NCBI RefSeq assembly: GCF_000152785.1
Contig: NZ_CH672414.1
Span: 771,472 to 835,471, forward strand
Length of the DNA: 64,000 bases
Reading direction: 5' to 3'
DNA from: Yoonia vestfoldensis SKA53
GTDB taxonomy: Bacteria; Pseudomonadota; Alphaproteobacteria; Rhodobacterales; Rhodobacteraceae
Each line of letters begins with the position of its first letter. Positions within the stretch are counted from its first letter, which is position 1. Positions 54,476 through 63,782 of the stretch are shown here, one piece after another. A program made the position numbers and the translations under genes. A model generated the notes under the pieces. It had not been told where the DNA came from. It did no database searches and saw nothing but the letters and a program-made list of their open reading frames with translations.

Positions 54476-54496
54476 AACCGGCGCGTCAGGAAATCT

Positions 54497-55594
54497 ATGA
54501 TGTCACCATTGCACGGGCTGAAAGTTGTTGAATTGGCCCGTATCCTTGCGGGGCCATGGATCGGGCAGACGCTGGCTGATCTTGGCGCCGAGGTGACAAA
54601 AGTCGAAAGCCCCGGTGGCGACGATACCCGCACTTGGGGGCCGCCGTTTGTGGACCAAAACGGCCAACAGACGGCGGCGTATTTTTACAGCTGCAATCGC
54701 GGGAAAATCGGCCTGCGCGCTGATCTCAAAACGCCCGAAGGCATCGCCGCCGTCAAAGCGCTGGTGATGGATGCCGATATTTTTATCGAGAATTTCAAGG
54801 TTGGCGGGCTTGCGCAATACGGGTTGGATTATGCCAGTCTTTGCGCGCTGAACCCGCGCTTGATCTATTGTTCGGTCACGGGCTTTGGGCAAACAGGGCC
54901 TTTGGCGCATCTGCCCGGATATGATTTTTTGTTGCAAGGCATGTCGGGGCTGATGTCGGTGACAGGCGCGCCGGATGGTCCGCCGCAAAAGGTGGGTGTG
55001 GCTGTCACCGATATTGTGACAGGGCTTTATGGCACGATCGGTATTCTGGCTGCGGTCGAACAACGCCACACGACAGGCAAAGGCCAGCATATTGATATGT
55101 CCTTGCTGGATTGTGCCACAGCGCTTTTGGCCAATCAAAACATGAATTATCTGGTGTCGGGGCAATCGCCCACGCGCATGGGCAATGCGCATCCCAATAT
55201 CTGCCCTTATGATGTTTTTGAAACTGCCGATGGGCATATCATTCTGGCGGTGGGCAATGACGGCCAATTCCGGCGCTGCTGCGATGTGCTGGGCTTGGGC
55301 GCAATCGGGCAAGACCCGCGGTTTGTGACAAATCAACTGCGCGTCAAACACCGCGACGATCTGTTGCCGATCTTGGCAAAGGCCGCCTTGGCGCGGCAAT
55401 CGGGTGATCTGCTTACGGCCTTTTCGGCGCAAAATGTCCCCGCAGGGCCGATCAATTCGGTGGGCGATAACCTGTCAAGCGCCCACGCCAAGGCACGCGG
55501 TCTTGTCGTTGACCCCCAAGGCGTGAAGGGCGTGCGCACGCCGATCGTCTTTTCAGACGCAACCCTGACATTGGATCGCAGCGTCCCCGAATAG
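54497..55594 (+). CDS. CaiB/BaiF-family CoA-transferase, C-terminus shortened
   Basis: A 365-residue class III CoA-transferase. It shows the N-terminal GLKVVELARILAGPWIGQTLADLGAEV pattern (split here at residues 6-32), the catalytic Asp143 in PGYDFLLQGMSG, and the late GPINSVGD and TPIVFSDATL segments. Next to gcdH it is probably a succinyl-CoA:glutarate CoA-transferase. Family members usually run on for some 25-35 residues after the FSDxxL segment with a LGEH motif; this one stops at DRSVPE, so the end may be naturally short or lost by mutation. A second ATG at codon 2 is possible. Confidence 0.87.
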   Translation: MMSPLHGLKVVELARILAGPWIGQTLADLGAEVTKVESPGGDDTRTWGPPFVDQNGQQTAAYFYSCNRGKIGLRADLKTPEGIAAVKALVMDADIFIENFKVGGLAQYGLDYASLCALNPRLIYCSVTGFGQTGPLAHLPGYDFLLQGMSGLMSVTGAPDGPPQKVGVAVTDIVTGLYGTIGILAAVEQRHTTGKGQHIDMSLLDCATALLANQNMNYLVSGQSPTRMGNAHPNICPYDVFETADGHIILAVGNDGQFRRCCDVLGLGAIGQDPRFVTNQLRVKHRDDLLPILAKAALARQSGDLLTAFSAQNVPAGPINSVGDNLSSAHAKARGLVVDPQGVKGVRTPIVFSDATLTLDRSVPE

Positions 55595-55690
55595 CGATTT
55601 TCGGGTGGCGCTCCCATGACGAACTTGTCCCATAATGCTGCCCTCCATTCCTGAGATAAGATCGCACCATCAAGCCATCGGATCGACCAC

Positions 55691-58600
55691 CTAGGCGATA
55701 AATGTAAAGTCAGCCGTTGCCAAATCCACGACACCCGTCAATGTGGCAATCACAATCGCCGCGCCATCACCTGTACCGTCGGCGTCAAAGCTCAAGTCGC
55801 CCGTTGTCTGGTTGAACAGAAATGCCGCCTGAGCTGCGGTTGCCGACTGAGCCCCCGTGCCAGAGACAAATGCCACAAGCACAGACCCGGCAGCATCACC
55901 GTCGATGTCAAGGCTCACGCCACCAGCAGAATAAGCAACAAAGCCTGCAACACTCGCCAAGTCTGCAGCCGAGAATTGCAATTTGTCCGTGCCAGCACCA
56001 AAAGCCGCGCCATCAGCAATCGTGGTGAAGTTGGTGATGATGTCACGGGCTTCGTTTGCCACATCAGTGTAGACAATGGTATCTAGACCGGTTCCGGGTG
56101 TAACGGTGTCAGCGCCGCTCCCGCTTGTGATTATGTCGTTGCCCGCACCAGCCGTGATTGTGTCGTCGTCAGCACCGCCCATGATTGTGTCGTTGCCAGC
56201 ACCGGCGGTGATGGTGTCGTTACCGGCGCCGCCCATAATGATGTCATCACCAGTACCGCTCGTAATGGTGTCGTTACCGGCGCCAGCTAGGATGATGTTG
56301 GTACCCGAACCGCCGGTGATTGTGTCATTGCCAGCGTCGGCCGTGACAATATAGCTGGCGGCACCGCCCGTGAATGTGCCATTCACGCTCTGCTCTACGT
56401 TTCCCGCAGCCAGCGTATAGCTGAGATTGCCCAGCGTCAGACCAGTCCCAACCAGTGCCGTGATCTGTGCAATCGTCGTGGCCGTGCCGCTCAGCGACAC
56501 GGTCACATCTGTTGAGCCGAAATTGGCCGATCCCGCAACGATTGCCACAAGGCCGGCAACATCGGCCAGGTCTTGCGCGCCAAGCGCCTGCTGACCGTCA
56601 GCCAGCGTATAGCTGAGATTGCCCAGCGTCAGGCCAGTCCCAACGAGTGCCGTGATCTGTGCAATCGTCATGGCGGTGTCGCTCAGCGACACGGTCACAT
56701 CTGTTGAGCCGAAATTGGCCGATCCCGCAACGATTGCCACAAAACCCGCAACATCGGCCAAGTTCTGCGCGCCAAGCGCCTGCTGACCGTCAGCCAGCGT
56801 GTAGGTCACCACACCGCTTGTGGCTGGTCCGATCAGCGTGAAATCGGCGATGGAAATGGCATCACCCGTGATGTCTAGGTCGCCAGACAAAGTGTTCGCC
56901 GCAAAGCCAGCCAAAGCCGCTGTCAGGTCGGATGCAGACCCGCTCAAAGCACCGGCCGTGGTATTGGCCCCTAGCGTGATCATGCCCGACGTCGCATTGT
57001 TGATGGCGATGAGCTGTGCCAGCGTTGCAGCCGCTCCGCCTGCTGTCAGCGTCACGGTGTAATTGCCATTAATTGCGAGAGTGCTTTCGCTCGCAATATT
57101 TGCCGCAATAACGGCCACAAGCTCGGCGCCGGTCCCGCTGATTGCGGTCACCTCGTTCGCATCAACCGCGATCCGGGTTTTCGCGGCAAGACCCGTCAAA
57201 TCGGTCGCCGCAGCGACGCCTGCATCCAGAGTGATTGTAATCGCATCAGTCACCAGCGTCGTCAGGCCACCATCGGCCGCGTTCAACGCAGCCGCCGTCC
57301 CAGTGATCGTCGCGGTCACGACACCGCTTGTCGCGGCAGCAATTGCGTTCAAGCCATGCGCAGTGGTCGTGCCAGTTACCGCAATCGTCGCTGCCTGTGC
57401 AGTAACCTTGGTTCCATCGGTGACCAGCGCAGCTGTGACTTGCGATTCACTCCCGGTGATTACGACAGCGTTCGCGACTGTCACCGTGCCAGTCGTGGCT
57501 GCGCCAATCGCCGACAAATCCGTGACCGTGACAGCCACCCCGTCAGCATCTCTCAATTCAGCAGTGAAAGCCGCCGGCGCCGTATTAAAAGCAGCGAGCG
57601 CTTGGACGACGTTTGCCGCTGTTCCATTGATGGCGGTGAGGTCCGTACCGACGATGGTTCCATTTGCGTTACCAGCGGCAATCTGGGCAATTTGATCTGC
57701 ACAGGCTACACCGGCAAGCGTTGTGACGCCCGTTACACCAAGACCGGTAACCACAGTGTCCTCGGCAAGACCGGTCATGATCAGATGACCAGCGCCCGTC
57801 ACCGCCATGCTGCTCAATACGTCCGCAGAGGCGGTGAGCGTCAGACCGTCGACCTGAATGCCCGATACGTCAGTGTTGACCGCGGTGACGCTATTGGATG
57901 CAGCCGTTGTGAAACGCAGAACACCGTCCTGCATCGTCATGGCGACATCTCCATAACCTTCGGCAAGCTTGAAAACCTGGCTTGACTGCGCGATCAAACG
58001 AAAGCCCGGATCAGCGGTGCCGCCCCCATCAGTAACGCCAGTACCGCCGCCACTGGCAGCACCACTACCTGCATCGCCAGTATCAGTTGCCGGACGCGCG
58101 CCAGCGGCAACGCCCGCACCCGTATCAGTTTCACCCGATGATGCGGCCGGGGCTTCGCTTGCGGGGCGCACATTCGATGTCACAATCGACATCTGAGCAG
58201 TAATTTGGTCAGTCGTGACAGATGCGCCTGCGGCAGCAGTCACGGTGATATTCCCAGCAGCGCCAAAGAACTGTATCGTCTGGTTCTGCACCAAGGTCGC
58301 CAGCTCTGTTGCTTCTGCAATCGAGTTCACGACAATCTCGATCCGGCCTGTCACGTCATTGCTCACAAGAACGGGGATTTCGCGCACCTGTACCAGCGTC
58401 AGCTTTACGCCAGAGGCAACTTCGACGCGGGTCACACCTGTGATGCTCGCCAACGTCGCATCAAGGGTGCCGGACGTTACTTTCAAAGTTCCAAAGTCGT
58501 CAATCGTACTGCCAGCCTGCAGCGTGACCACGTCATTGGCGTCTGTGAATTTAAACTCCAAGATCCCCGCGCCATCAGCGTCGAGCAGAATGCTGTAAGC

Positions 58601-58921
58601 ATTATTCGCGGCGTCCGCCACGCTCAATGTCGCGACTGCTGCGCTTGGAAGGACAAAACCATCCACCGAGGTTGCCGAATAAACACCGTCCGCGCGGGAT
58701 ATAATGAGGCTTGCTCCTCCGCTCTGCGCCGACGCATCATCATCCTCACCACATGCAGCCAGTAGCAGAGTTGATACCGCCAGCGATGACCCCTTGGCTG
58801 TCTTTTTGACAACATTGGATTTCAGCACCGCGTGGACCCGCGCTTGCGCGGACGCATTGTTTGCCACCTTGGCCTTGGATATCGCTGTGTCGGTTACATA
58901 AATTTTCGCGTCGTTTCTCAT
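55691..58921 (-). CDS. large RTX-repeat surface/secreted protein
   Basis: A 1076-residue acidic, alanine/threonine/glycine-rich protein with almost no cysteine. Parts: an N-terminal polar 45 residues, then a hydrophobic stretch ending in the lipobox-like LLLAAC-G (Cys57); beta-rich modules to about 260; a low-complexity Gly/Ala/Thr linker (about 263-310); more repeated modules; two near-identical 64-residue repeats (about 710-838); RTX calcium-binding nonapeptides (GGAGNDTIT type, about 855-950); and a C-terminal domain ending ATADFTFIA. RTX proteins usually leave by type I secretion. A GTG at codon 32 would give a classical lipoprotein signal. No T1SS genes are adjacent and the ribosome-binding site is weak. 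Confidence 0.85.
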   Translation of the reverse strand: MRNDAKIYVTDTAISKAKVANNASAQARVHAVLKSNVVKKTAKGSSLAVSTLLLAACGEDDDASAQSGGASLIISRADGVYSATSVDGFVLPSAAVATLSVADAANNAYSILLDADGAGILEFKFTDANDVVTLQAGSTIDDFGTLKVTSGTLDATLASITGVTRVEVASGVKLTLVQVREIPVLVSNDVTGRIEIVVNSIAEATELATLVQNQTIQFFGAAGNITVTAAAGASVTTDQITAQMSIVTSNVRPASEAPAASSGETDTGAGVAAGARPATDTGDAGSGAASGGGTGVTDGGGTADPGFRLIAQSSQVFKLAEGYGDVAMTMQDGVLRFTTAASNSVTAVNTDVSGIQVDGLTLTASADVLSSMAVTGAGHLIMTGLAEDTVVTGLGVTGVTTLAGVACADQIAQIAAGNANGTIVGTDLTAINGTAANVVQALAAFNTAPAAFTAELRDADGVAVTVTDLSAIGAATTGTVTVANAVVITGSESQVTAALVTDGTKVTAQAATIAVTGTTTAHGLNAIAAATSGVVTATITGTAAALNAADGGLTTLVTDAITITLDAGVAAATDLTGLAAKTRIAVDANEVTAISGTGAELVAVIAANIASESTLAINGNYTVTLTAGGAAATLAQLIAINNATSGMITLGANTTAGALSGSASDLTAALAGFAANTLSGDLDITGDAISIADFTLIGPATSGVVTYTLADGQQALGAQNLADVAGFVAIVAGSANFGSTDVTVSLSDTAMTIAQITALVGTGLTLGNLSYTLADGQQALGAQDLADVAGLVAIVAGSANFGSTDVTVSLSGTATTIAQITALVGTGLTLGNLSYTLAAGNVEQSVNGTFTGGAASYIVTADAGNDTITGGSGTNIILAGAGNDTITSGTGDDIIMGGAGNDTITAGAGNDTIMGGADDDTITAGAGNDIITSGSGADTVTPGTGLDTIVYTDVANEARDIITNFTTIADGAAFGAGTDKLQFSAADLASVAGFVAYSAGGVSLDIDGDAAGSVLVAFVSGTGAQSATAAQAAFLFNQTTGDLSFDADGTGDGAAIVIATLTGVVDLATADFTFIA
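56409..56792 (-). repeat. tandem duplication, two 192-bp units inside the RTX gene
   Basis: Units 56409-56600 and 56601-56792 are in register and differ at roughly a dozen positions by eye; a partial third start follows at 56793. Each encodes 64 residues (YTLADGQQALGAQ ... LTLGNLS). The low divergence suggests recent duplication or gene conversion within the protein. Confidence 0.9.
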
Positions 58922-59614
58922 GATAACTTTCGGTCTTTAAATTTTTTTGCTGTTATTATCGGACCAAACTGACTGCCGCGTGCATCAACGACGTGCTGGA
59001 ATGTCAGCACGTTTTGTTCAGCACCGCGCTGCCCATCACGCGGCGGCCAGGGGGATAGATTTTATATCGGCAACACCCGCAATCAGCGCTCGCAGCAAGC
59101 CACCCTTGCAAACGCAGAAAAAATGCTGAATAGTGTAAATCTGGCTGTTAGAACGTCAGCCACATCGCATTAAAATGATGCGATATGTCTTTTCCGTTTT
59201 ATTTTAAATGCACATTAGGATCTGCCTTTGCTTGTTCCCTGGCAGGGCCTGACGCGGTCAACTTTGGTTGCTATGCTGATCATGGTGTAGAACCTCGTTA
59301 TATACAGACGGTGTGAAAGCCTTGGAAAGGCAGTTAATTTAGAAACACCGATCGGTTATTAAGACAGATAAATCAGAATTCCTGATTGCCCGGCCTCCAT
59401 CAGCATTTGTGGTAACAAAACCGCGCAGATGTGGAAAAGTGACCGATAAACCGTCACATTCGATCTGGTTTCCGGCAATGCCCTGCTCGCCGACAAAGGA
59501 AATAAAGTAATAGCTCAAAATTGATTCACATTTTTTATTCTACTCATAATTGAGGTAATTTTATTTACGATACTTTCTTTTGCTGAAATTTATGAATGAA
59601 ATATTGAGGGTTTT
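58922..59614. other. AT-richer intergenic region, no gene seen
   Basis: About 690 bases separate the divergent RTX and XRE-regulator genes. From about 59130 to 59614 the composition is clearly more AT-rich than the rest of the window. The open frames are short and lack motifs. It probably holds promoters for both flanking genes, and the GAGG before the regulator start lies at its right end. I found no tRNA, clear repeat or IS end. Confidence 0.55.
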
Positions 59615-60478
59615 ATGAAGAATTCAGAAATTAGCGGAACCCAACTTATCGAGCAGCTTCGTTTCGCGTTTCATGCCCGACTACGCAGCCAAATATTAAA
59701 GAAAAATATCTCTTTATCGCAATTGGCCAGATCGAGCGGTATCAGCCGTTCGGTTTTATCAGGATATATGAGAGATGACCCTGCGCTTCCAAATACGGCT
59801 AACCTGATGCGACTAGCGCAAGCACTGGATTGTGAACCAGGTGCATTCTTTCCGATGACGTCTGCAAGCGAGCAGCGCAATTCAGTTTCGGACATTGTCA
59901 ACATCAGCCTTGCCATGGTTGATGATAACCAATTGAAAGAAACACTAAGCAAGATCGCCGCCGCTACGGGCGAGTTTATCTATTATGTGCCCAACACGCT
60001 GCCAGATGCTCTCAAGACTGATGAGATATTTTCTTTTGAAGATCATGCAAACCCGAAAAGTGATAATCGGACATATATCGAAAAAATACGTTTGATGATT
60101 AGCCCGACGTTGAACGGGGTTATATTGATATCAGAGGAAACATTACTGGACCTTATACACCTACGCGGCATTTATGCCGGATTGTCAAAAAAGGTGTCTG
60201 ATCAGCAGATGAACAGCCTTGTTGATGCATGCCATGAACAGTTTCCAAGTTGGCAAATCAAGGTATTCAGTCATCGAGATTTTAGAGTAAGTCCTTGCTT
60301 TCTAATTGGAAATTCTTTTCTGGTTCAGGAGTTCTTTAAGTACAATATTCAGATCGAAAGCGTACCCACCATTTTGGGGGTGCAGGCCAGTTTAAACACA
60401 ATTCACCGCCTTGCGACCGATTTCCTGCACTGGGTGGAGCAGAATACACTCCCGCAAACCGATATCCAAAAGGTTTGA
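59615..60478 (+). CDS. XRE-type helix-turn-helix regulator
   Basis: A 287-residue protein. Residues about 14-80 form a Cro/C1-type helix-turn-helix (LRSQILKKNISLSQLARSSG, SRSVLSGYMRDDPALPNTANLMRLAQALDCEPGAFF). The remaining 200 residues are not recognised; they contain mixed alpha/beta sequence and may be a sensor domain. GAGG lies five bases before the ATG. Codon use and composition are AT-richer than in the neighbours, suggesting acquisition from elsewhere. It is divergent from the RTX gene and is a candidate regulator of it. The length rules out a simple phage repressor of the short type. Confidence 0.75.
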   Translation: MKNSEISGTQLIEQLRFAFHARLRSQILKKNISLSQLARSSGISRSVLSGYMRDDPALPNTANLMRLAQALDCEPGAFFPMTSASEQRNSVSDIVNISLAMVDDNQLKETLSKIAAATGEFIYYVPNTLPDALKTDEIFSFEDHANPKSDNRTYIEKIRLMISPTLNGVILISEETLLDLIHLRGIYAGLSKKVSDQQMNSLVDACHEQFPSWQIKVFSHRDFRVSPCFLIGNSFLVQEFFKYNIQIESVPTILGVQASLNTIHRLATDFLHWVEQNTLPQTDIQKV

Positions 60479-61189
60479 AAGCCTAAAATAGTTCGGATCA
60501 TTTCTGTTCACGACTTTACGGCGCCAGCTCAACATCGGCGCGGGTCATTCGCCTGTGCGATGCAGATGTGATTGCAAGTGGCACATCCCGCCGTGGCCCT
60601 GGCACGAGATGAACGCACTCCATTCGCCCGCCTATTGCCCAAACTCGATCTTGCTATTGTCGGCACCGATGCAGATGCGTCGGGTCCGCCTTCACTTCGA
60701 TCAAGCCGGGAGGGGAAACCAATAATACCAAGCAAACGAAAATATGCGCCATTGAAAAGAGCCATAATTTCAGCCCAAGCAGTAGTGCTGCGGGGCGACA
60801 TCCGCCCAATTGCTGCCCACGTAGGCGGAAACTGCGGAGCCATTATTCAATAAAGTGCTGGCCGTCGCATTGGGCATCTGGACTTTACTTTGCACGCTCG
60901 AAGCAGGTGAGGCTTTTGACTGGCAGTTAGTCGTGCCGGTGAGGTCAAAGATCATGCCGCTATTTTAGGTTTTGCGCCCAAAATCAGACACGGCCTTTAT
61001 AGACGATCCGCATATGCTTTGCATCGCGGCGCTGGCTGCATGATCCGCGCCGCGCTGAAGCTTTGAGCTGATCGACTATTGTTGCGCCCGGTAGCCGGAC
61101 CAGCAAAGCAGCCACCGGCAGGCTTGTGTGATGGCCGTAGCGCAAAGCTGTGTCAGCACATTTTCTCTGACAAATCAGATGACACACCC
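60479..61189. other. intergenic region with only doubtful short frames
   Basis: About 710 bases between the XRE regulator and the tRNA-Asn terminator. Overlapping short frames exist on both strands (for example 60572-60853 plus, 60770-60955 minus, 60984-61187 minus), but none has a recognisable motif or good ribosome-binding site. The mosaic look is compatible with decayed genes next to a tRNA. I see no complete insertion sequence. Confidence 0.5.
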
Positions 61190-61224
61190 AAAAACAGCAA
61201 GCAAACCCCTTGCGGGGATCTTGC
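61190..61224 (-). terminator. terminator of tRNA-Asn
   Basis: On the minus strand a stem CCCC-GCAA-GGGG, extended by GCAA/TTGC across a small internal loop, precedes a TTTTT run about 60 bases after the tRNA 3' end. Confidence 0.6.
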
Positions 61225-61250
61225 CTAAAACCTTGATGATATGGGGTTTT

Positions 61251-61325
61251 TGGCTCCGACGGTAGGGATCGAACCTACGACCAATTGATTAACAGTCAAC
61301 TGCTCTACCGCTGAGCTACGTCGGA
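61251..61325 (-). tRNA. tRNA-Asn (anticodon GTT)
   Basis: A 75-base tRNA with encoded CCA. The acceptor stem TCCGACG pairs with CGTCGGA, the D-arm is GCTC/GAGC, the anticodon stem GTTGA/TCAAT encloses the loop CTGTTAA with anticodon GTT, and the T-arm GTAGG/CCTAC encloses TTCGATC. All four arms pair fully. tRNA 3' ends are common integration sites; the sequence beyond its 3' end is the gene-poor region at 60479-61189, but I found no duplicated 3' fragment. Confidence 0.97.
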
Positions 61326-61383
61326 ACATGCGGTGCGTATAGCAATGTGATTCCGCCCCGTCCAGAGCGATTTGGCCGGTTTT

Positions 61384-62325
61384 TCAAATTCCTGTTACGG
61401 GGGGCAAACCACCTGGATGCAGGTGGAAAACGGCCCCTTCGCAAATACCGGGCGTGGCGGCAACGATGCTTTTGCCATGCAGGTCGATCAAATGCGCCAG
61501 CACGTTGCGTTCGGCAGCTTTGGCCAGAAGCGGCGACAGATCTTCATAGACAAATGCGGTCACATCCCGCGCTGTTGCAGGACCGGCGGCAAGGGCCGCC
61601 AGAATCTGCGCCTCGCGCTGCAAACGATGACCGATCAGCCACGCCAGCCGCGCCTGCGGGTCGAGGACAGGCGCGCCATGGCCGGGATACAAACAGGTGG
61701 CTGGCACGCCTTGCAGCTTGAGGCAGGAGGCCATGAAATCGGTCAGATCGCCATCGGGCGGCGAGACGAGAGAGCTGGCCCAACCCATGACATGATCGCC
61801 CGAAAACAACACATCACCCCATGCAAAGCATAAATGATTGCCGATATGGCCAGGTGTGTGGATCGCCGTTATCCGGCCCCAATCGCCGTGCAACCCATCA
61901 CCATCGGCCAGCGTCCGGTCGGGCGCGAAATCGGGGTCGATACCTTCCCCGCCGCCGGTCAGCCCGCGCGCAGCAAGCATGGACATCACTGCACTGCGCC
62001 CCGCTGCCGGCCCACCAAAGCCGCAGATCGCAGCACCGGTTGCGGCGGCAAGGGCAGGGGCCAGCGCGCTATGATCCAGATGGCTATGCGTGACAAGGAT
62101 ATGATCAACCACGCGTCCACCGATGGCCTGCAGCACCGCGTCCAGATGCGCAGGGATCGCGGGGCCGGGGTCGATCACGACAATCCGGTCATGGCCCAGC
62201 AGATAGGTATTGGTCCCCGGTCCCGTCATGGCCGACGGGTTGGGCGCCAGCACCAGCGCCAGATCATCGCGCAAAGCCAGAACCGCCCCCGGCTGCGGCG
62301 CAAATTCTGCGGCGGTCTGTGTCAT
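61384..62325 (-). CDS. MBL-fold metallo-hydrolase
   Basis: A 313-residue metallo-beta-lactamase-fold protein. The zinc motif HxHxDH is THSHLDHS with His80, His82, Asp84 and His85; further ligands are the histidine in IHTPGHIGNHL, the aspartate in FSGDHVMGW and the histidine in YPGHGAPV. A C-terminal winged-helix-like region (residues about 225-295) is of the LACTB2 type. These enzymes hydrolyse various esters or RNA; the substrate is not predictable. Its 3' end lies 59 bases from the tRNA-Asn gene, and it is divergent from the histidine kinase gene. Confidence 0.88.
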   Translation of the reverse strand: MTQTAAEFAPQPGAVLALRDDLALVLAPNPSAMTGPGTNTYLLGHDRIVVIDPGPAIPAHLDAVLQAIGGRVVDHILVTHSHLDHSALAPALAAATGAAICGFGGPAAGRSAVMSMLAARGLTGGGEGIDPDFAPDRTLADGDGLHGDWGRITAIHTPGHIGNHLCFAWGDVLFSGDHVMGWASSLVSPPDGDLTDFMASCLKLQGVPATCLYPGHGAPVLDPQARLAWLIGHRLQREAQILAALAAGPATARDVTAFVYEDLSPLLAKAAERNVLAHLIDLHGKSIVAATPGICEGAVFHLHPGGLPPVTGI

Positions 62326-62366
62326 CGGGACTTTCCGGCGGGATCAATGCCCGATACCGTCGCATC

Positions 62367-63686
62367 ATGACATTTCGCTGGATCAAAAACGCAATGCCGC
62401 GCGGGATTTACGCCCGTGCCGCGCTGATCCTTGTGTTTCCGGTGCTGTTTTTGCAATTGCTTGTGTCCGTGGTGTTTATTCAACGCCATTTTGACGGTGT
62501 GACGCGGCTGATGACAAGTGCAGTCAACATCGACCTGCAGTTTCTGATCGATACCGCCAATGAAGCAGAGACGGCACAGCAGGCGCGCGCCGCACTTGCG
62601 CCTTTGGGGTTGGCATTGCAAATCCGCACCGCTTTGCCCGCCACCCCGCCGCCCGACGCCGATATCAACCCTTTCGTTGATCTGACAGGCGCGACGGTGA
62701 TCGACACTTTGCGCAGCGGGATCGATGATTTGCAGGTCGCGTCGCTCGAAGACCGCGGGCGCGTGGTGTTGTGGGTCGGCACACGCCATGGCCTGCTGGA
62801 AATGGATCTGTCGCGCAGGCGCATGTCTGCGTCCAATCCGCATCAATTGCTGGTGATCATGGTGGTGATGGGCGCGCTGATGACGGTGGTGGCCTATATC
62901 TTTCTGCGCAACCAATTGCGCCCGATCAAGCGGATGGCGCAGGCTGCCGCCGATTACGGCAAAGGCCGGATCACGCCCTTTACCCCCACCGGGGCGGTCG
63001 AGGTGCGCGCCGCCGGCATGGCCTTTCTGGACATGCGCAACCGGCTGGAACGCCAGACCCAAAGCCGCACGATGATGCTGTCAGGCGTGAGCCATGATCT
63101 GCGCACGCCGTTGACCCGTCTGCGGTTGGGCCTGTCGATGCTGGACGAGGCCGAGGCGGCTGATCTGTTGCGCGATGTCGATGATATGCAAAAGCTGCTG
63201 GATGCGTTTCTGGATTTCGCGCGCGATGATGCGGCCGATAATCTGGAACAGGTGGTGCCTGCCGCGATCCTGCGCGAGGTGCTGCATGATGCCGCGCGTA
63301 TGGGCCAGAATGTCGGGCTTGCCGCGATCGAAGGGCCGGAACGCGCGATCAACCTGCGCCCCTTGGCGATCCGGCGCGCGCTCGACAATCTGGTGGGCAA
63401 TGCGCTGCGCTATGGCAACCATGCGCTGGTCGGTGTCAGCGTGACCGAACGCGCTGTGCGGTTCTGGGTCGAAGATGACGGGCCGGGGATTCCGCCTGAA
63501 TTGCACGAAGACGCGGTCAACCCATTCGTCCGGCTTGATCCCGCGCGCAACCAAGACAAGGGCAGCGGCGTCGGGCTGGGCCTTGCCATCGTGTCGGACG
63601 TGGCGCGCAGCCATGGCGGCGTCCTGCGGTTGGGCAAAAGCACGGTGCTGGGCGGGCTGAAGGCGGAACTGGTCATCAGTCGCTAG
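62367..63686 (+). CDS. EnvZ-like sensor histidine kinase
   Basis: A 439-residue inner-membrane kinase from ATG 62367; the frame is open to 62319 but that overlaps the MBL gene. A membrane helix lies at about 15-37, a periplasmic sensor to about 155, a second helix at about 162-182, HAMP to about 235, then the phosphorylated His243 in MLSGVSHDLRTPLTRLRLG. The ATPase domain has the N box LDNLVGNALRYG, EDDGPGIP and GSGVGLGLAIV. The layout and H-box match the EnvZ type. No response regulator is adjacent inside the window. Confidence 0.9.
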   Translation: MTFRWIKNAMPRGIYARAALILVFPVLFLQLLVSVVFIQRHFDGVTRLMTSAVNIDLQFLIDTANEAETAQQARAALAPLGLALQIRTALPATPPPDADINPFVDLTGATVIDTLRSGIDDLQVASLEDRGRVVLWVGTRHGLLEMDLSRRRMSASNPHQLLVIMVVMGALMTVVAYIFLRNQLRPIKRMAQAAADYGKGRITPFTPTGAVEVRAAGMAFLDMRNRLERQTQSRTMMLSGVSHDLRTPLTRLRLGLSMLDEAEAADLLRDVDDMQKLLDAFLDFARDDAADNLEQVVPAAILREVLHDAARMGQNVGLAAIEGPERAINLRPLAIRRALDNLVGNALRYGNHALVGVSVTERAVRFWVEDDGPGIPPELHEDAVNPFVRLDPARNQDKGSGVGLGLAIVSDVARSHGGVLRLGKSTVLGGLKAELVISR

Positions 63687-63782
63687 GATTGTTTGCCTAA
63701 AAAAGTGGCAGTTGCACATATCAGTGGTATTTCTGCGTGGTGTAATCCTTGCAGTCTGATCAGAACCCCGTAGGCTTTTGCT

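Noticed and set aside
56076..56354. Plus-strand open frame rich in Val/Pro/Ala over the RTX repeats
   Set aside because: It is the reverse complement of the GGxGNDTI repeats and has no independent support.
60572..60853. Short plus-strand frame with a segment vaguely like IS5-type transposase ends (PIIPSKRKY)
   Set aside because: The similarity is a few residues only; there is no DDE motif, no inverted terminal repeats and no target duplication.
60770..60955. 61-codon minus-strand frame of plausible composition
   Set aside because: No ribosome-binding site or motif, and it overlaps other equally weak frames.
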